64,000 nt of DNA from Rhodoplanes sp046000175 (GTDB taxonomy: Bacteria > Pseudomonadota > Alphaproteobacteria > Rhizobiales > Xanthobacteraceae). The notes under the pieces were generated by a model. The model saw only the letters and a program-made list of their open reading frames with translations, was not told the DNA's origin and ran no database searches. Position numbers and translations under genes: made by a program. Positions 51,946 through 60,538 of this stretch are shown here, piece by piece; within the stretch, counting starts at the first letter, position 1, and each line of letters starts with the position of its first letter. The stretch is taken from contig NZ_JBEOMB010000038.1 in NCBI RefSeq assembly GCF_046000175.1, positions 1-64,000 of the forward strand, given 5' to 3'.

Positions 51946-52023
51946 GTAGGGTGGGCAAAGGCGCGAACGCGCCGTGCCCACGCGGTGATGAACGGTGGGC
52001 ACGCTTCGCTTTGCCCACCCTAC
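51946..52023. repeat. GTAGGGTGGGCAAAG-ended palindromic element (78 bp)
   Basis: Perfect 15-bp terminal inverted repeats: GTAGGGTGGGCAAAG at the left and CTTTGCCCACCCTAC at the right, with GGCGCG/CGCG and GTGCCCAC/GTGGGCAC inside. It ends 14 bp before the NlpC/P60 start codon, so the hairpin would be in that gene's leader. A fragment of the CCGCGAAGGCGGG repeat (51908-51940) lies just upstream. Confidence 0.85.
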
Positions 52024-52037
52024 GAATTGTCCGCCTC

Positions 52038-52973
52038 ATGAACCGTCGCGATCTGCTGACGCTCCTTCCCATTGTCGCATTGGCGCCCGTCGTGGCGCGG
52101 GCGCAAACGCCGTCGAAACCGCCGTTCGATCCGCGCCTCACGCCGGCGCGGCCCGACCTCGCGGCGAAGCATCTGGACGGGCAGGTCGCGGCAGCGCGGT
52201 TCGTCGAGGGCCGCGTCCACGAGATCGTGGCGGGCCGCGCGCCGTTGCGAAAGGCGCCGGCGGCCGACGCCGAGATGCTCACCGAGGCCTTGGCGGGGGA
52301 GCGCGTCACCGTCTACGAGCTCGGCGAGGACGGCTTCGCCTGGGGCCAGCTCGCGGCCGACGGCTATGTCGGCTACATGCCGGCCGCCGCCCTCGGCCCC
52401 CCCGGACCGTCGCCGACGCACCGGGTGACGGCGCTGCGCACCCACCTCCTGCCGGCGCCCTCGGTGCGGCGTCCGCCGCTCGACTCGCTGCCGTTCGGCA
52501 GCCGCGTCGCGGTCGTGCGCACCGACGGCGCCTTCGCCGTGACGGCGGTCGGTGGCTTCGTGCCGCTCGTGCATCTGGCGCCGGTGGAGAGCCTGCAGAC
52601 CGATCCGGTCGCGGTCGCGGAAACGTTCATCGGGGCGCCGTACCTGTGGGGCGGCAAGACGGTCGCGGGTCTCGATTGCTCCGGTCTCGTGCAGGTCGCG
52701 CTCACGGCCTGCGGCATCGTCTGCCCGCGCGACACCGACATGCAGGAGACGGCGCTCGGCCGCCCGCTCGACGGGCCACCAGAGCCGGGTGCGCTGCGCC
52801 GCGGCGACCTCGTCTTCTGGAAAGGGCATGTGGGGCTGGTGCGCGACCCGGCGACGCTCCTGCACGCCAACGCGCACCACATGGCGGTGGCGAGCGAGCC
52901 GGTCGCCGACGTCATCGCCCGCATTGCAGCGAGCGGCGGCGGAACGGTCACGTCGGTGCGCCGCCTCGCATGA
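52038..52973 (+). CDS. Exported SH3-NlpC/P60 peptidoglycan endopeptidase-like protein (311 aa)
   Basis: A signal peptide (about 1-22, MNRRDLLTLLPIVALAPVVA, ending ARAQ) is followed by two SH3-like segments (about 45-115 and 125-185). The C-terminal NlpC/P60 domain (about 190-300) has Cys214 in GLDCSGLVQVALTACG, His264 in WKGHVGLV and His278/His280 in LHANAHHM. This is a Cys-His-His catalytic triad, so the domain is predicted active. Substrates are typically gamma-D-Glu-diaminopimelate bonds. SH3 domains bind the wall. A longer frame from 51951 crosses the repeat and is rejected. Confidence 0.9.
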   Translation: MNRRDLLTLLPIVALAPVVARAQTPSKPPFDPRLTPARPDLAAKHLDGQVAAARFVEGRVHEIVAGRAPLRKAPAADAEMLTEALAGERVTVYELGEDGFAWGQLAADGYVGYMPAAALGPPGPSPTHRVTALRTHLLPAPSVRRPPLDSLPFGSRVAVVRTDGAFAVTAVGGFVPLVHLAPVESLQTDPVAVAETFIGAPYLWGGKTVAGLDCSGLVQVALTACGIVCPRDTDMQETALGRPLDGPPEPGALRRGDLVFWKGHVGLVRDPATLLHANAHHMAVASEPVADVIARIAASGGGTVTSVRRLA

Positions 52974-53461
52974 GAGAGGCCGTCGCGAAGCGACGTGATC
53001 GGCGCGTCCTCGGCAATCGCACGTAAGTGATTTGCCCGACAGACCATGGTCGTAGTCGCATGGCGACGGCGTATCTCGGGATCTGGTGCACTGCGAAGAA
53101 CCGGCTTGGTTTCAAGGGCTTCCGTGCTGTGTCCGGGCGATGCCTGGAGGACGAGAGGAGACGGCCCGCGCCGCTGCGTCCGTAGTTGTGCTGCTTATGG
53201 CCGCTTCCGGGATCACGTTACGATTTCACCATCGGCTCGGTTGCAAGGGACTGCGCCAGGGTCGGCCGGCATCGGATTCGTGCCGGAGCAACAGTCCTGA
53301 TTTCAGCGATGCGGCCGCGCCGCGGGTGCGGCCGTCATGGGACTGTCGAATGCGTGAGCGATAGGTCGGCGAGGTCGACGACGGTCGACATCGCCATCGA
53401 ATGTCGTCGCCCTGAATCGTCGTGGGGTCTCGGTTTCGATTCGAACGGGAGAGGAGGTCAG
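52974..53461. other. Gene-free region of about 490 bp
   Basis: No open frame here looks like a gene. The region has less extreme codon-like GC periodicity than its neighbours and stop codons in most frames. Open frames starting at 53046 and 53186 are translated poorly and were rejected. The right end carries the GGAGAGGAGG ribosome binding site of the gene at 53462. It may be a decayed gene or a long leader. Confidence 0.4.
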
Positions 53462-53851
53462 GTGGATATTTTCTCGCTTATGATGTCGTCGCTGCGTGAT
53501 GGTCACGCGATCGTCGGAAGCACCGAAACGGGAGTCGGCGCCGTGTTGCTCGCGGTGACGCCGGCGGGCGACGGTCGCTTCTGGGTCACGGTCGGTGTTC
53601 CCACCGCCGACCACGGCACCGTGTGGCGGGGCCCGACCACCGCGGTCACCCGCACGATGGTCGCTGCGGTCGTGGCGCAATGCGCGCCGGGGACCGACTG
53701 GACCGGTGCCAGGTGGAGCGTCGAGCCGTGCGCCGCGAAGCCCGACGCCGGCGTGCACTGGCACGACCCGGGCGCGGTCGCGGATTTCTGGAAGGCGATC
53801 GCCCGGCTCCTGAACGGCGACGAGCGCCTGCGGGTCGCCTCCGCGGCGTGA
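53462..53851 (+). CDS. Hypothetical protein (129 aa)
   Basis: A GTG start at 53462 follows a strong GGAGAGGAGG. The protein begins MDIFSLMMSSLRDGHA and has a beta-rich centre (GVGAVLLAVTPAGDGRFWVT), an alternating hydrophobic pattern with several Trp (VWRGPTT, DWTGARWSVEP, VHWHDPG, DFWKAI) and two Cys. No signal peptide or membrane segment. I do not recognise it. An upstream extension in the same frame lacks a good ribosome binding site. Confidence 0.5.
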   Translation: MDIFSLMMSSLRDGHAIVGSTETGVGAVLLAVTPAGDGRFWVTVGVPTADHGTVWRGPTTAVTRTMVAAVVAQCAPGTDWTGARWSVEPCAAKPDAGVHWHDPGAVADFWKAIARLLNGDERLRVASAA

Positions 53852-53907
53852 GGCGAGAGCCGCGCCGCGGCGCGGCCACCACCTCTGCGGTTCGGCGACT
53901 ACCAGCT

Positions 53908-55056
53908 TCAGTACAGGGGCGGCAGTTGCCCGACCTTGAACGGGCCGAGCAGCACGGCGCCGTCGGCGAATCGCAGTGGCACCTTCACGGCGCGCTTGCC
54001 CTCGAGCTCGGTCGCCGGTCCCAGGGCCTCGGCCGAGACGCCGCCGCCACCGGCCGGGCCGCGCAGCACGTTTCCCAGTCCCGGAAGCAGCTTGTCGAGC
54101 CCGGGCGCGAGCTTCTCGCGGGTCGCCTGCGGCAGCAGCTGGTTGACCAGCTGGTCGACACCGAAGAGCGGCAGGAGCTTGTCGGCATTGACGACGACGA
54201 GCTGCAGCTCGCCGTCGAGCGCACCGCGCGGCGACAGGCCGAGCGTGCCCGTGCCGGTCGCCACGATGTCGCCCTGCTGCAGGCGGGCGCGGGTGATCTC
54301 CAGCCGCCCGCCGGCCGCCTGCAGGGTGCGCAGCGTCTCCTTGAGCGGCCGCGGCTTGAGCGACGGAAGGCCGCGCAGCACCCCGACCGCATCGATGTCG
54401 AGCGGCACCACCCCGGCGCGTCCGAGCACCGGGGCGCTCGCCTCGTCGAGCGACAGCGCGAGATCGAGCACCGGGTTCTGCCGGGCCGAGCCGCCGGCGA
54501 TCCGGGCGTGGAAGGCGGCGCGCACGGCCTGGCCGACCAGGCCCTCGCGGGTGCCGTCGAGCGACGTCGCGATCGGCCGGTCGAGCACCACCGACAGCCG
54601 TTCCGGATCGGTCGGCAGGCCGCGCAGGCTCGCCTGGGCGAGCGACCAGTCGATCGCCAGCACGGGCGCCGCCCCGACCTCGCCGATCTTCAGCGGGCCG
54701 GTCGCCTCGCCGACGATCAGGGTGGGCTCCCAGATCTGTGCCACCACGGTCGCGGCCTTGGCGGCGAGCGTGGCCGGCGGCGTCGCCGAGCGCAGCGCGG
54801 CGACCGGGTCGGTGCAGCGGAACTCGAAGCGGAACGGGAAGCCGCCGACGTCCTGGCTCGCGCATGTGTAGTCGCGGCCGAGCGCGGCCTCGTTCTCCTG
54901 CCAGCCGGCCAGCACGGTGCGGGTGACGGAGGCGGCCTGGAACCAGAACGCCGTCCAGCCGGCGGCGATCACGGCCACCAGGACCAGCGGCAGCGCGATC
55001 AGCCAGGGCCGGCGCTTGCGGCGCGCCGGCGGAACCTCGTCTTCGACCGACCTCAC
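53908..55056 (-). CDS. DUF2125 family membrane-anchored protein (382 aa)
   Basis: DUF2125 proteins are alphaproteobacterial envelope proteins of unknown role. The N terminus has an Arg/Lys-rich cytoplasmic patch (RRKRRP) then one hydrophobic helix (about 17-41), so it is an N-in signal anchor. Family segments include QDVGGFPFRFEFRCTDPVAA with two Cys (positions in YTCASQDVGG and EFRCTDP) near residues 65-81, and GRLEITRARLQQGDIVATG. Start is GTG at 55056 with AAAGGA upstream. Divergent from ChaC. Function unknown. Confidence 0.8.
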   Translation of the reverse strand: MRSVEDEVPPARRKRRPWLIALPLVLVAVIAAGWTAFWFQAASVTRTVLAGWQENEAALGRDYTCASQDVGGFPFRFEFRCTDPVAALRSATPPATLAAKAATVVAQIWEPTLIVGEATGPLKIGEVGAAPVLAIDWSLAQASLRGLPTDPERLSVVLDRPIATSLDGTREGLVGQAVRAAFHARIAGGSARQNPVLDLALSLDEASAPVLGRAGVVPLDIDAVGVLRGLPSLKPRPLKETLRTLQAAGGRLEITRARLQQGDIVATGTGTLGLSPRGALDGELQLVVVNADKLLPLFGVDQLVNQLLPQATREKLAPGLDKLLPGLGNVLRGPAGGGGVSAEALGPATELEGKRAVKVPLRFADGAVLLGPFKVGQLPPLY

Positions 55057-55220
55057 GGTTGATCCTTTCGCGCTTTTCGCGGCCCGGCCCGGGGCGCGAC
55101 GCCGCGACGGGCTTGCCGCGGGCCGGAGGGGCTGTTAGGCGAGCCTTGTGGCAGTCTGGTGTCAACCCGTCCGAAGCGTCGCTTCCGGGTCGCGCCGCGC
55201 CGGCGCCAGCGGGAACGAGC

Positions 55221-55898
55221 GTGCCCACGACCACCGACATCGACCCGAAAGGCATCGATCACGGCGACGGCGACCTGTGGGTCTTCGGCTACGGCTCGCT
55301 GATGTGGCGGCCCGGATTCCCGTTCGTCGCGCGCGTGCCGGCGCGGCTCAACGGCCTGCATCGGGCGCTGTGCGTGTACTCCTTCGTGCATCGCGGCACC
55401 CCGGAGAAGCCCGGCCTCGTCCTCGGGCTCGACCGCGGCGGCACCTGCCGGGGCATCGCCTTCCGGGTCGCGGCCGCGCACCGGGCCGAGACGATCGCCT
55501 ATCTGCGGGCGCGCGAGCAGGTCACCCACGTCTATCTGGAGACGCTGCGGCCGGTCGTTCTCCTCGACGGCGCGCCGGGCGACACGCCGGGCCGGGCAGG
55601 GGGCGGCGGAACGGGCGAGGCGCCCCGCGTGGCGGAACAGCGGGTGCGGGCGCTGGTCTATGTGGTCGACCGCAGCCACCCGCAATACGCCGGCCGGCTC
55701 GACCTCGAGCAGCAGCTCCATCTGGTCCGCCAGGGGCACGGCCAGTCGGGACCGAACCGCGACTACGTCATCGCCACGGTGCGCGAGCTGGAGGCGCAGG
55801 GCTGCCGCGACGCCGGCCTGCACGCCATCGCCCGCCGGCTGAGCGCGCCCGAGGCGCGCCCCGCTCACGACCGGCCGGCCGACACGCCGTCGGGCTGA
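55221..55898 (+). CDS. ChaC-like gamma-glutamylcyclotransferase (225 aa)
   Basis: The glutathione-specific gamma-glutamylcyclotransferase fold starts with LWVFGYGSLMWRPGF (20-34), the conserved GYGSLxW loop of the ChaC family. Further family segments are CVYSFVHRGTPEKPGLVLGL, AYLRAREQVTHVYLE and ALVYVVDRSHPQYAG. Family members cleave gamma-glutamyl peptides to 5-oxoproline. Length fits ChaC. Start is GTG at 55221 with GGGAACGAG upstream. It overlaps the convergent PlsC gene by 34 nt at the 3' ends. Confidence 0.85.
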   Translation: MPTTTDIDPKGIDHGDGDLWVFGYGSLMWRPGFPFVARVPARLNGLHRALCVYSFVHRGTPEKPGLVLGLDRGGTCRGIAFRVAAAHRAETIAYLRAREQVTHVYLETLRPVVLLDGAPGDTPGRAGGGGTGEAPRVAEQRVRALVYVVDRSHPQYAGRLDLEQQLHLVRQGHGQSGPNRDYVIATVRELEAQGCRDAGLHAIARRLSAPEARPAHDRPADTPSG

Positions 55899-56647
55899 GC
55901 GGGCGATGCGGCCGGCGGTGCCGACCCGAGCCGGCCCTGTCCTTCGGCGACCAGCCGGGCCGTCGCCGGCTCGATCGTCTCCTGCAGCCGCTGCAGAAAA
56001 GCCCGCCGGGGCAGCCCGGGCGGGATCGGGTCGAGCACCTCGACCAGGATGGTCCCGGGCGGTCTCAGAAAGCTCCGCCGCGGCCAGTGCAGGCCGGAGT
56101 TCAGGGCGATCGGCAGGCAGGCGACCCCCAGCTCGCCGTAGAGCAGCGCGATGCCCGGCTTGTAGTCGGGCGGCGCGCCGGGCGCGCTGCGGGTGCCCTC
56201 GGGGAAGATCAGGATCTGGCGACCGTGGTCGAGCAGCGCGCGGGCGGCGCGGCTCATCTCGACCAGCGCGGCGCGGCCGGCGGTGCGGTCGACCGGGATC
56301 ATGCCGGCCTTGCGGGCGTACCAGCCGTAGAGCGGGATGAAGGTCAGCTCGCGCTTGATGATGAAGCTCGGGTCGTCGAACAGCGGCAGGAGCGCGAAGG
56401 TCTCCCAGGCCGACTGGTGCTTGGCCGCGACCAGCAGGGCGCCGGGCGGCATCTTCTCCAGGCCGCGCCACTCGACCGCGATGCCGCAGACGGCCCGCAG
56501 GAGCCACACGCTGGTGCGGCCCCACGCCTTCGCCATCGTCACCATGGCACGATGCGGCAGCAGCAGGGCCGGCAGCGCCGCCAGCAGGAACGCGACCGTG
56601 GTGGCGTAGAAGGCGACCGTGAACAGGACGGAGCGGACGACGATCAC
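55865..56647 (-). CDS. PlsC-like 1-acyl-sn-glycerol-3-phosphate acyltransferase (260 aa)
   Basis: An acyltransferase of the PlsC/AGPAT family, joining an acyl chain to lysophosphatidate for phospholipid synthesis. One or two N-terminal hydrophobic segments (5-30) anchor it. Motif I (HX4D) is His77-QSAW-Glu82 here, a Glu in place of Asp. Motif III is FPEGTRS. Motif IV is in CLPIALNSGLHWPR. Start is GTG at 56647, whose codons overlap the stop of the YdcF gene (GTGA). The 3' end overlaps ChaC on the other strand by 34 nt. The Glu variant is seen in other proteobacterial PlsC and need not mean inactive. Confidence 0.88.
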   Translation of the reverse strand: MIVVRSVLFTVAFYATTVAFLLAALPALLLPHRAMVTMAKAWGRTSVWLLRAVCGIAVEWRGLEKMPPGALLVAAKHQSAWETFALLPLFDDPSFIIKRELTFIPLYGWYARKAGMIPVDRTAGRAALVEMSRAARALLDHGRQILIFPEGTRSAPGAPPDYKPGIALLYGELGVACLPIALNSGLHWPRRSFLRPPGTILVEVLDPIPPGLPRRAFLQRLQETIEPATARLVAEGQGRLGSAPPAASPAQPDGVSAGRS

Positions 56648-57420
56648 GTTGCGGGTCCCGGCGGAACGGCTGCCGGCGGCCGAGGCCGGCGCTGGGCGAC
56701 GTCGGTGAGATCGACCACGGGCTCGATCCGGATGCGCGCCAGCGCCACGATGTACTTCACGTACTCGGTCATGAGAAGCCGGGCATTGGCGGCGCTCGCC
56801 CACCACGGCTCCGCCCGCGCCGGCGTCACCACCGGATAGGGGATCAGCGCGACCCCCGGAAGCCGGTGGCCGAGCTCGGCCATGGCGCGCGGCATGTGGT
56901 AGCTCGAGGTGACGACGACCAGCGAGCGGACGCCGCGGTCGTTGGTCCAGCGCCGCGTCTCGACGGCGTTGCCGATGGTGTTGCGCGCCTCGTGGTCGAG
57001 GTCGATGCAGCAGGCGAAAAGGCGCTCGAAATCGGGAACGTTGCGGGCCAGCTCGTTCGAGTTGGTGGTGCGGTGGACCCCGGTGATCAACAGCCGCCGG
57101 CCGCGCCCGGAGGCGAGCAGCTCGACCGCGTCGACGACGCGCGAGGCGCCGCCGGTGAGCGCCACGATGCCGTCGGCCGTGCCGGCGAGCGCCACCTCGC
57201 GGCGCGGCACCCGGTCCGCGAAGGCGACGAAGCCGGCCAGGAAGGCGACGACGGCGAGCCCGCCCAGCCCGACCAGGGCGAGCAGCAGACGGCGCAGCGT
57301 ATGACGGGCAGGGCGTGGCGCCGCGGCGGTGGCGGGCGGGCGCGCATCGACGCGGCCGGGCCGCCCCGGGGGGGCGCCGCCCGCGCGGTCGCGCGCCGAT
57401 CGTCCGTCCTCGACTGCCAT
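56644..57420 (-). CDS. YdcF/SanA-family (DUF218) membrane protein (258 aa)
   Basis: A DUF218 protein with an Arg/Pro-rich cytoplasmic N terminus, one helix (about 46-67, LLLALVGLGGLAVVAFLAGF), and a periplasmic DUF218 domain with TADGIVALTGGASRVVDAVE, LITGVHRTTN, DLDHEARNTIGNAVE and VVVTSSYHMPRAMAEL. SanA/ElyC relatives work in envelope and peptidoglycan metabolism. Start ATG at 57420. It is translationally coupled to the PlsC gene by a 4-nt overlap and lies 94 bp after ftsX, in a probable operon ftsE-ftsX-ydcF-plsC. Confidence 0.82.
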   Translation of the reverse strand: MAVEDGRSARDRAGGAPPGRPGRVDARPPATAAAPRPARHTLRRLLLALVGLGGLAVVAFLAGFVAFADRVPRREVALAGTADGIVALTGGASRVVDAVELLASGRGRRLLITGVHRTTNSNELARNVPDFERLFACCIDLDHEARNTIGNAVETRRWTNDRGVRSLVVVTSSYHMPRAMAELGHRLPGVALIPYPVVTPARAEPWWASAANARLLMTEYVKYIVALARIRIEPVVDLTDVAQRRPRPPAAVPPGPAT

Positions 57421-57514
57421 GAACTCACGTCCCGACGACGACAATATCGTCAAATTCGGCGCCGGGAAGGCGTTCCCGGTGGCCGGCCAAGGGCTCAACG
57501 GGGCGGGGACGCCC

Positions 57515-58528
57515 TCAGCGCACCTGCCGGAGGGTCGCGGCCACCACCCGGCGCGACGTGAACGCGGTCACGATGCCGACCAGCACGACCTGGACGAGCA
57601 GCACCAGGTAGCCGCCGACCCCGAGCGACAGGCCGCCGAACATAGCGGCCGCGTCGGCGCCGCCGAGCCCGAACAGCCGGCCGCCGATCAGCCCGAGGAC
57701 CAGGAACAGCAGCACCGCGGCGCCGCCGCCGATCGCCCCGCCCTGCAGGCCGAGGAACAGGAAGTGCCGCATGAACTGGCCGGCCACATAGGCGTCCTTG
57801 GCGCCGATGAAGTGCAGCACCTCGACGGTCGGCCGGTTGGTCGCCATGGCGCCGCGGGTCGCGAAGGCGACCGACAGCACGGTCGCGGCCGTCACCAGGG
57901 CCAGGATGGCGAGCCCGATCGCCACCACGGTGTCGGCCATGGCGCGCAGCCGGCGGGTGAAGCCGCGATGGTCGTCGAGCGTCGCGCCGGCGACCTCGGC
58001 GGCGAGCCGCGCCTTGAGGGCGGCGAGATCGGGCGGCCGCCCGGACGCCGTCTCGACGACGATCAGGCGCGGCACCGGCAGGCTGTCGAGCGACAGGCCG
58101 GAGCCGAGCCAGGGCTCGAGCAGGCGCGCCGATTCGGCCTTGTCCTGCGCCCGCACGGCGGTGACGCCCGGCGCGGCGCGGGCGATCTCGACGGCCCGCA
58201 CGACGTCGACCTCGAGGTCGCGCCCGGCCATCGGCCGCACCTGGATCGTCACCTCGCGGGAAACGTCGGCCTGCCAATCGGAGGCGGCGCCCTTCACCAG
58301 CACCACGGCGCCGGTGGTCAGCGACGCCAGGAACGTCATGATGGCGACCACGGCGGTCAGCGCCGTGGCGGAGATCGAGCTGCGCGGCACGATCGGCGTC
58401 TCGCGCGGCTTGCGGCGCAGGAGGCCGGCGAGCGCCGCCAGGCGCGACGGCCGCGCGGCCGGCGCATGGCCGTCGTCGTGAGGGTCGTGCGGGTGATCGT
58501 GGTCGCGTCCGTAGTCAGTCGTAGACAT
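57515..58528 (-). CDS. ftsX: Cell division protein FtsX (337 aa)
   Basis: FtsX is the membrane partner of FtsE, controlling septal peptidoglycan hydrolases. The predicted layout is cytoplasmic N terminus (His/Asp-rich, HDHPHDPHDDGHAP), first helix (about 60-85), a large periplasmic domain (about 90-205), then three helices with IGLAILALVTAATVLSVAFA, HFLFLGLQGGAIGGGAAVLL, and YLVLLVQVVLVGIVTAFTSR. GAKDAYVAGQF after helix two is a family segment. The ATG at 58528 overlaps the end of ftsE by 14 nt. The N terminus is longer than in E. coli. Confidence 0.92.
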   Translation of the reverse strand: MSTTDYGRDHDHPHDPHDDGHAPAARPSRLAALAGLLRRKPRETPIVPRSSISATALTAVVAIMTFLASLTTGAVVLVKGAASDWQADVSREVTIQVRPMAGRDLEVDVVRAVEIARAAPGVTAVRAQDKAESARLLEPWLGSGLSLDSLPVPRLIVVETASGRPPDLAALKARLAAEVAGATLDDHRGFTRRLRAMADTVVAIGLAILALVTAATVLSVAFATRGAMATNRPTVEVLHFIGAKDAYVAGQFMRHFLFLGLQGGAIGGGAAVLLFLVLGLIGGRLFGLGGADAAAMFGGLSLGVGGYLVLLVQVVLVGIVTAFTSRRVVAATLRQVR

Positions 58529-59174
58529 GGATCCGACCCTCGTGCAGCACCAGCCGGCGCGCGTCGTACTGGTCCATCAGGCCGATGTCGTGGGTGGCGA
58601 TCACCACCGAGGTGCCCGACTTGTTGAGCTCGATGAACAGGCGCAGCAGCCGCTTGGCGAGATTGGGATCGACATTGCCGGTCGGCTCGTCGGCGAGCAG
58701 GAGCTGCGGCCGTGCGATCACGGCGCGCGCGATGGCGGCGCGCTGCTTCTCGCCGCCCGACAGGATCGGCGGCAGCGACGTCATGCGGTGGCCGAGGCCG
58801 ACCCAGTGCAGCAGTTCCTCGACCTCGTGGCGATAGCTCTCCTCCTCGCGACCGAGCACCCGCAGCGGCAGCGCCACGTTCTCGTAGGTCGTCATGTGGT
58901 CGAGCAGGCGGAAGTCCTGGAACACGATGCCGATCCGCCGCCGCAGCACGGCGAGCGAATCCTTGTCGAGCGTGGCGACGTCGTGGTCGAACAGGGTGAT
59001 CAGGCCGCGGGTCGGCTTGAGCGACAGGAACAGGAGCCGCAGGAGCGAGGTCTTGCCGGCGCCCGACGGGCCGGTGAGGAACTGGAACGAGTGCGGCTCG
59101 ATGCGGAACGTGAGGTCGCGGAGAACCTCCGGACCCAGACCGTAACGCAGCCCCACATTCTCGAACCGAACCAA
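58515..59174 (-). CDS. ftsE: Cell division ATP-binding protein FtsE (219 aa)
   Basis: The ABC ATPase of the FtsEX complex at the division ring. Walker A is GPSGAGKT (35-42). The Q-loop is GIVFQDFRLLDHMTTYENVA, the signature LSGGEKQRAAIARAV, Walker B LLLADEPTGNVDP, and the H-loop ATHDIGLMD. FENVGLRYGLGPEVLRDL is the standard N terminus. The start is TTG at 59174 with GGAG 8 nt upstream; an upstream frame from 59237 looks non-coding. It overlaps ftsX by 14 nt and lies 265 bp from the divergent zinc-ribbon gene. Confidence 0.95.
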   Translation of the reverse strand: MVRFENVGLRYGLGPEVLRDLTFRIEPHSFQFLTGPSGAGKTSLLRLLFLSLKPTRGLITLFDHDVATLDKDSLAVLRRRIGIVFQDFRLLDHMTTYENVALPLRVLGREEESYRHEVEELLHWVGLGHRMTSLPPILSGGEKQRAAIARAVIARPQLLLADEPTGNVDPNLAKRLLRLFIELNKSGTSVVIATHDIGLMDQYDARRLVLHEGRIHVYD

Positions 59175-59439
59175 GCCGTTCTCCGCTCCGTCCCGGGTGA
59201 TCGGGACCCTCGGGCCGCCGCGGACCGGCGGCGGCACACGACGATTCGCACCCTTTTACTCGAAGCCGCGGCCGCCGGCACGTCCGCACCGGCGGAACGC
59301 GGTCGCCGTCCACGGCCCGCGTCCGGCTCCCGCCGACGGCCGATGGGCCGTTCTCGACAGCACCACCACTTTGGTTTCCGGATCATTAACGAAACGCGGG
59401 CGATAATGCGGGGGAACGGGACTGCGAAGTGTCGGCGTC

Positions 59440-60408
59440 ATGAAGATCGTCTGCCCGCGCTGCGAGGCTTGGTACGAGGTTCCGGAGGCGTCCGTCGGGC
59501 GCGGCCGGGCGGTGCGTTGCGCCGAGTGCCGGACCGAATGGACCGCGACGGCCGAGGATGCGGTCCGGGCCGAGGAGGCGGCGTTCCGCCGCGAGGCGGC
59601 CCGCCGCGAGACCGAGCGCGCCGCCGCGGCGGCCGCCTCCGCCTTCGCCACCGCATCGGCGGGGGAACCCGGCTGGGGCGGCGGAACCGCCCCGACCGGC
59701 TTTGATGCGCCACCGGCATCCGCCGCCTCGGCGGAGCCCGAGGACGACGGCTGGCCCGACGATCTGATGCCGCCGAAGCCGGCCGCCGCGGCCGAGCCGG
59801 AGCCAGACGGGTTTTCGGCCGCCGCCGTCGAGGATGCGCCCTCGGTGGTGCCCGAGACCGACCCCTTCACCCTGCCGGAGGGACCGACGCGCGACTGGGA
59901 TGCCGAGTTCGAGGCGGCCGAGGCGCGCCGCATCGCCCGCGAGCGGGCGAAGCCGCAGGGCAAGCGGCGCTTCGCGATCCCGAAGCCGACCTGGGCGACC
60001 GTGTCGCTCGCCCTCCTGGTGGTGATCGGCGCCATCCTGGGCTGGCGGGCCGACGTGGTGCGCGCCCTGCCGCAGACCGGCGGCCTGTTCGCCGCGATCG
60101 GCCTGCCCGTCAATCTGCGCGGGCTGGCCTTCGACGCCGTCAAGGTCCAGGCCGACGTCTCCGACAAGGTGCCGGTGGTGATCGTCGAGGGTGTCGTCGT
60201 CAACGTCTCGAAGGTGCGCATCGACGTGCCGCGCCTGCGCTTCGCCATGCGGGACCAGCACGGCGCCGAGACCCACACCTGGACGGCGCTGCCCCAGAAG
60301 CCGAGCCTGGCGCCGGGCGAATCGCAGCCGTTCCGCACCCGTCTCGCCTCGCCGCCGGCCGACAGCCGCGAGGTGTTCGTGCGGTTCTTCAACCGGCGCG
60401 ACCTCTGA
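59440..60408 (+). CDS. MJ0042 zinc-ribbon and DUF3426-like protein (322 aa)
   Basis: An N-terminal zinc ribbon with Cys5-x2-Cys8 and Cys27-x2-Cys30 (CPRCEAWYEV and RCAECRTEW). An acidic, Ala/Pro-rich linker (about 45-175) follows. One helix is at about 187-205. The C-terminal region (about 215-322) has a DUF3426-like pattern (VPVVIVEGVVVNVSKVRIDV and LAPGESQPFRTRL), a beta-sandwich on the periplasmic side. It is divergent from ftsE, an arrangement common in rhizobia. Role unknown; a link to envelope or division is inference from context. Confidence 0.8.
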   Translation: MKIVCPRCEAWYEVPEASVGRGRAVRCAECRTEWTATAEDAVRAEEAAFRREAARRETERAAAAAASAFATASAGEPGWGGGTAPTGFDAPPASAASAEPEDDGWPDDLMPPKPAAAAEPEPDGFSAAAVEDAPSVVPETDPFTLPEGPTRDWDAEFEAAEARRIARERAKPQGKRRFAIPKPTWATVSLALLVVIGAILGWRADVVRALPQTGGLFAAIGLPVNLRGLAFDAVKVQADVSDKVPVVIVEGVVVNVSKVRIDVPRLRFAMRDQHGAETHTWTALPQKPSLAPGESQPFRTRLASPPADSREVFVRFFNRRDL

Positions 60409-60538
60409 CCCCCGCCGACCGCCGCGGCGGCCGGGCCCTGTCGCCCGGCCGGTGCGCCCGACACCGAGAGGCGCGACGACTCGACGACACGCCGTCGCGC
60501 TTCGATACTGCCGAATCGATTGTGAGCACGAGGACCCG

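Noticed and set aside
53046..53300. Small open frame upstream of the 129-aa gene
   Set aside because: No ribosome binding site, unlikely composition, and overlap with another open frame at 53186; treated as non-coding.
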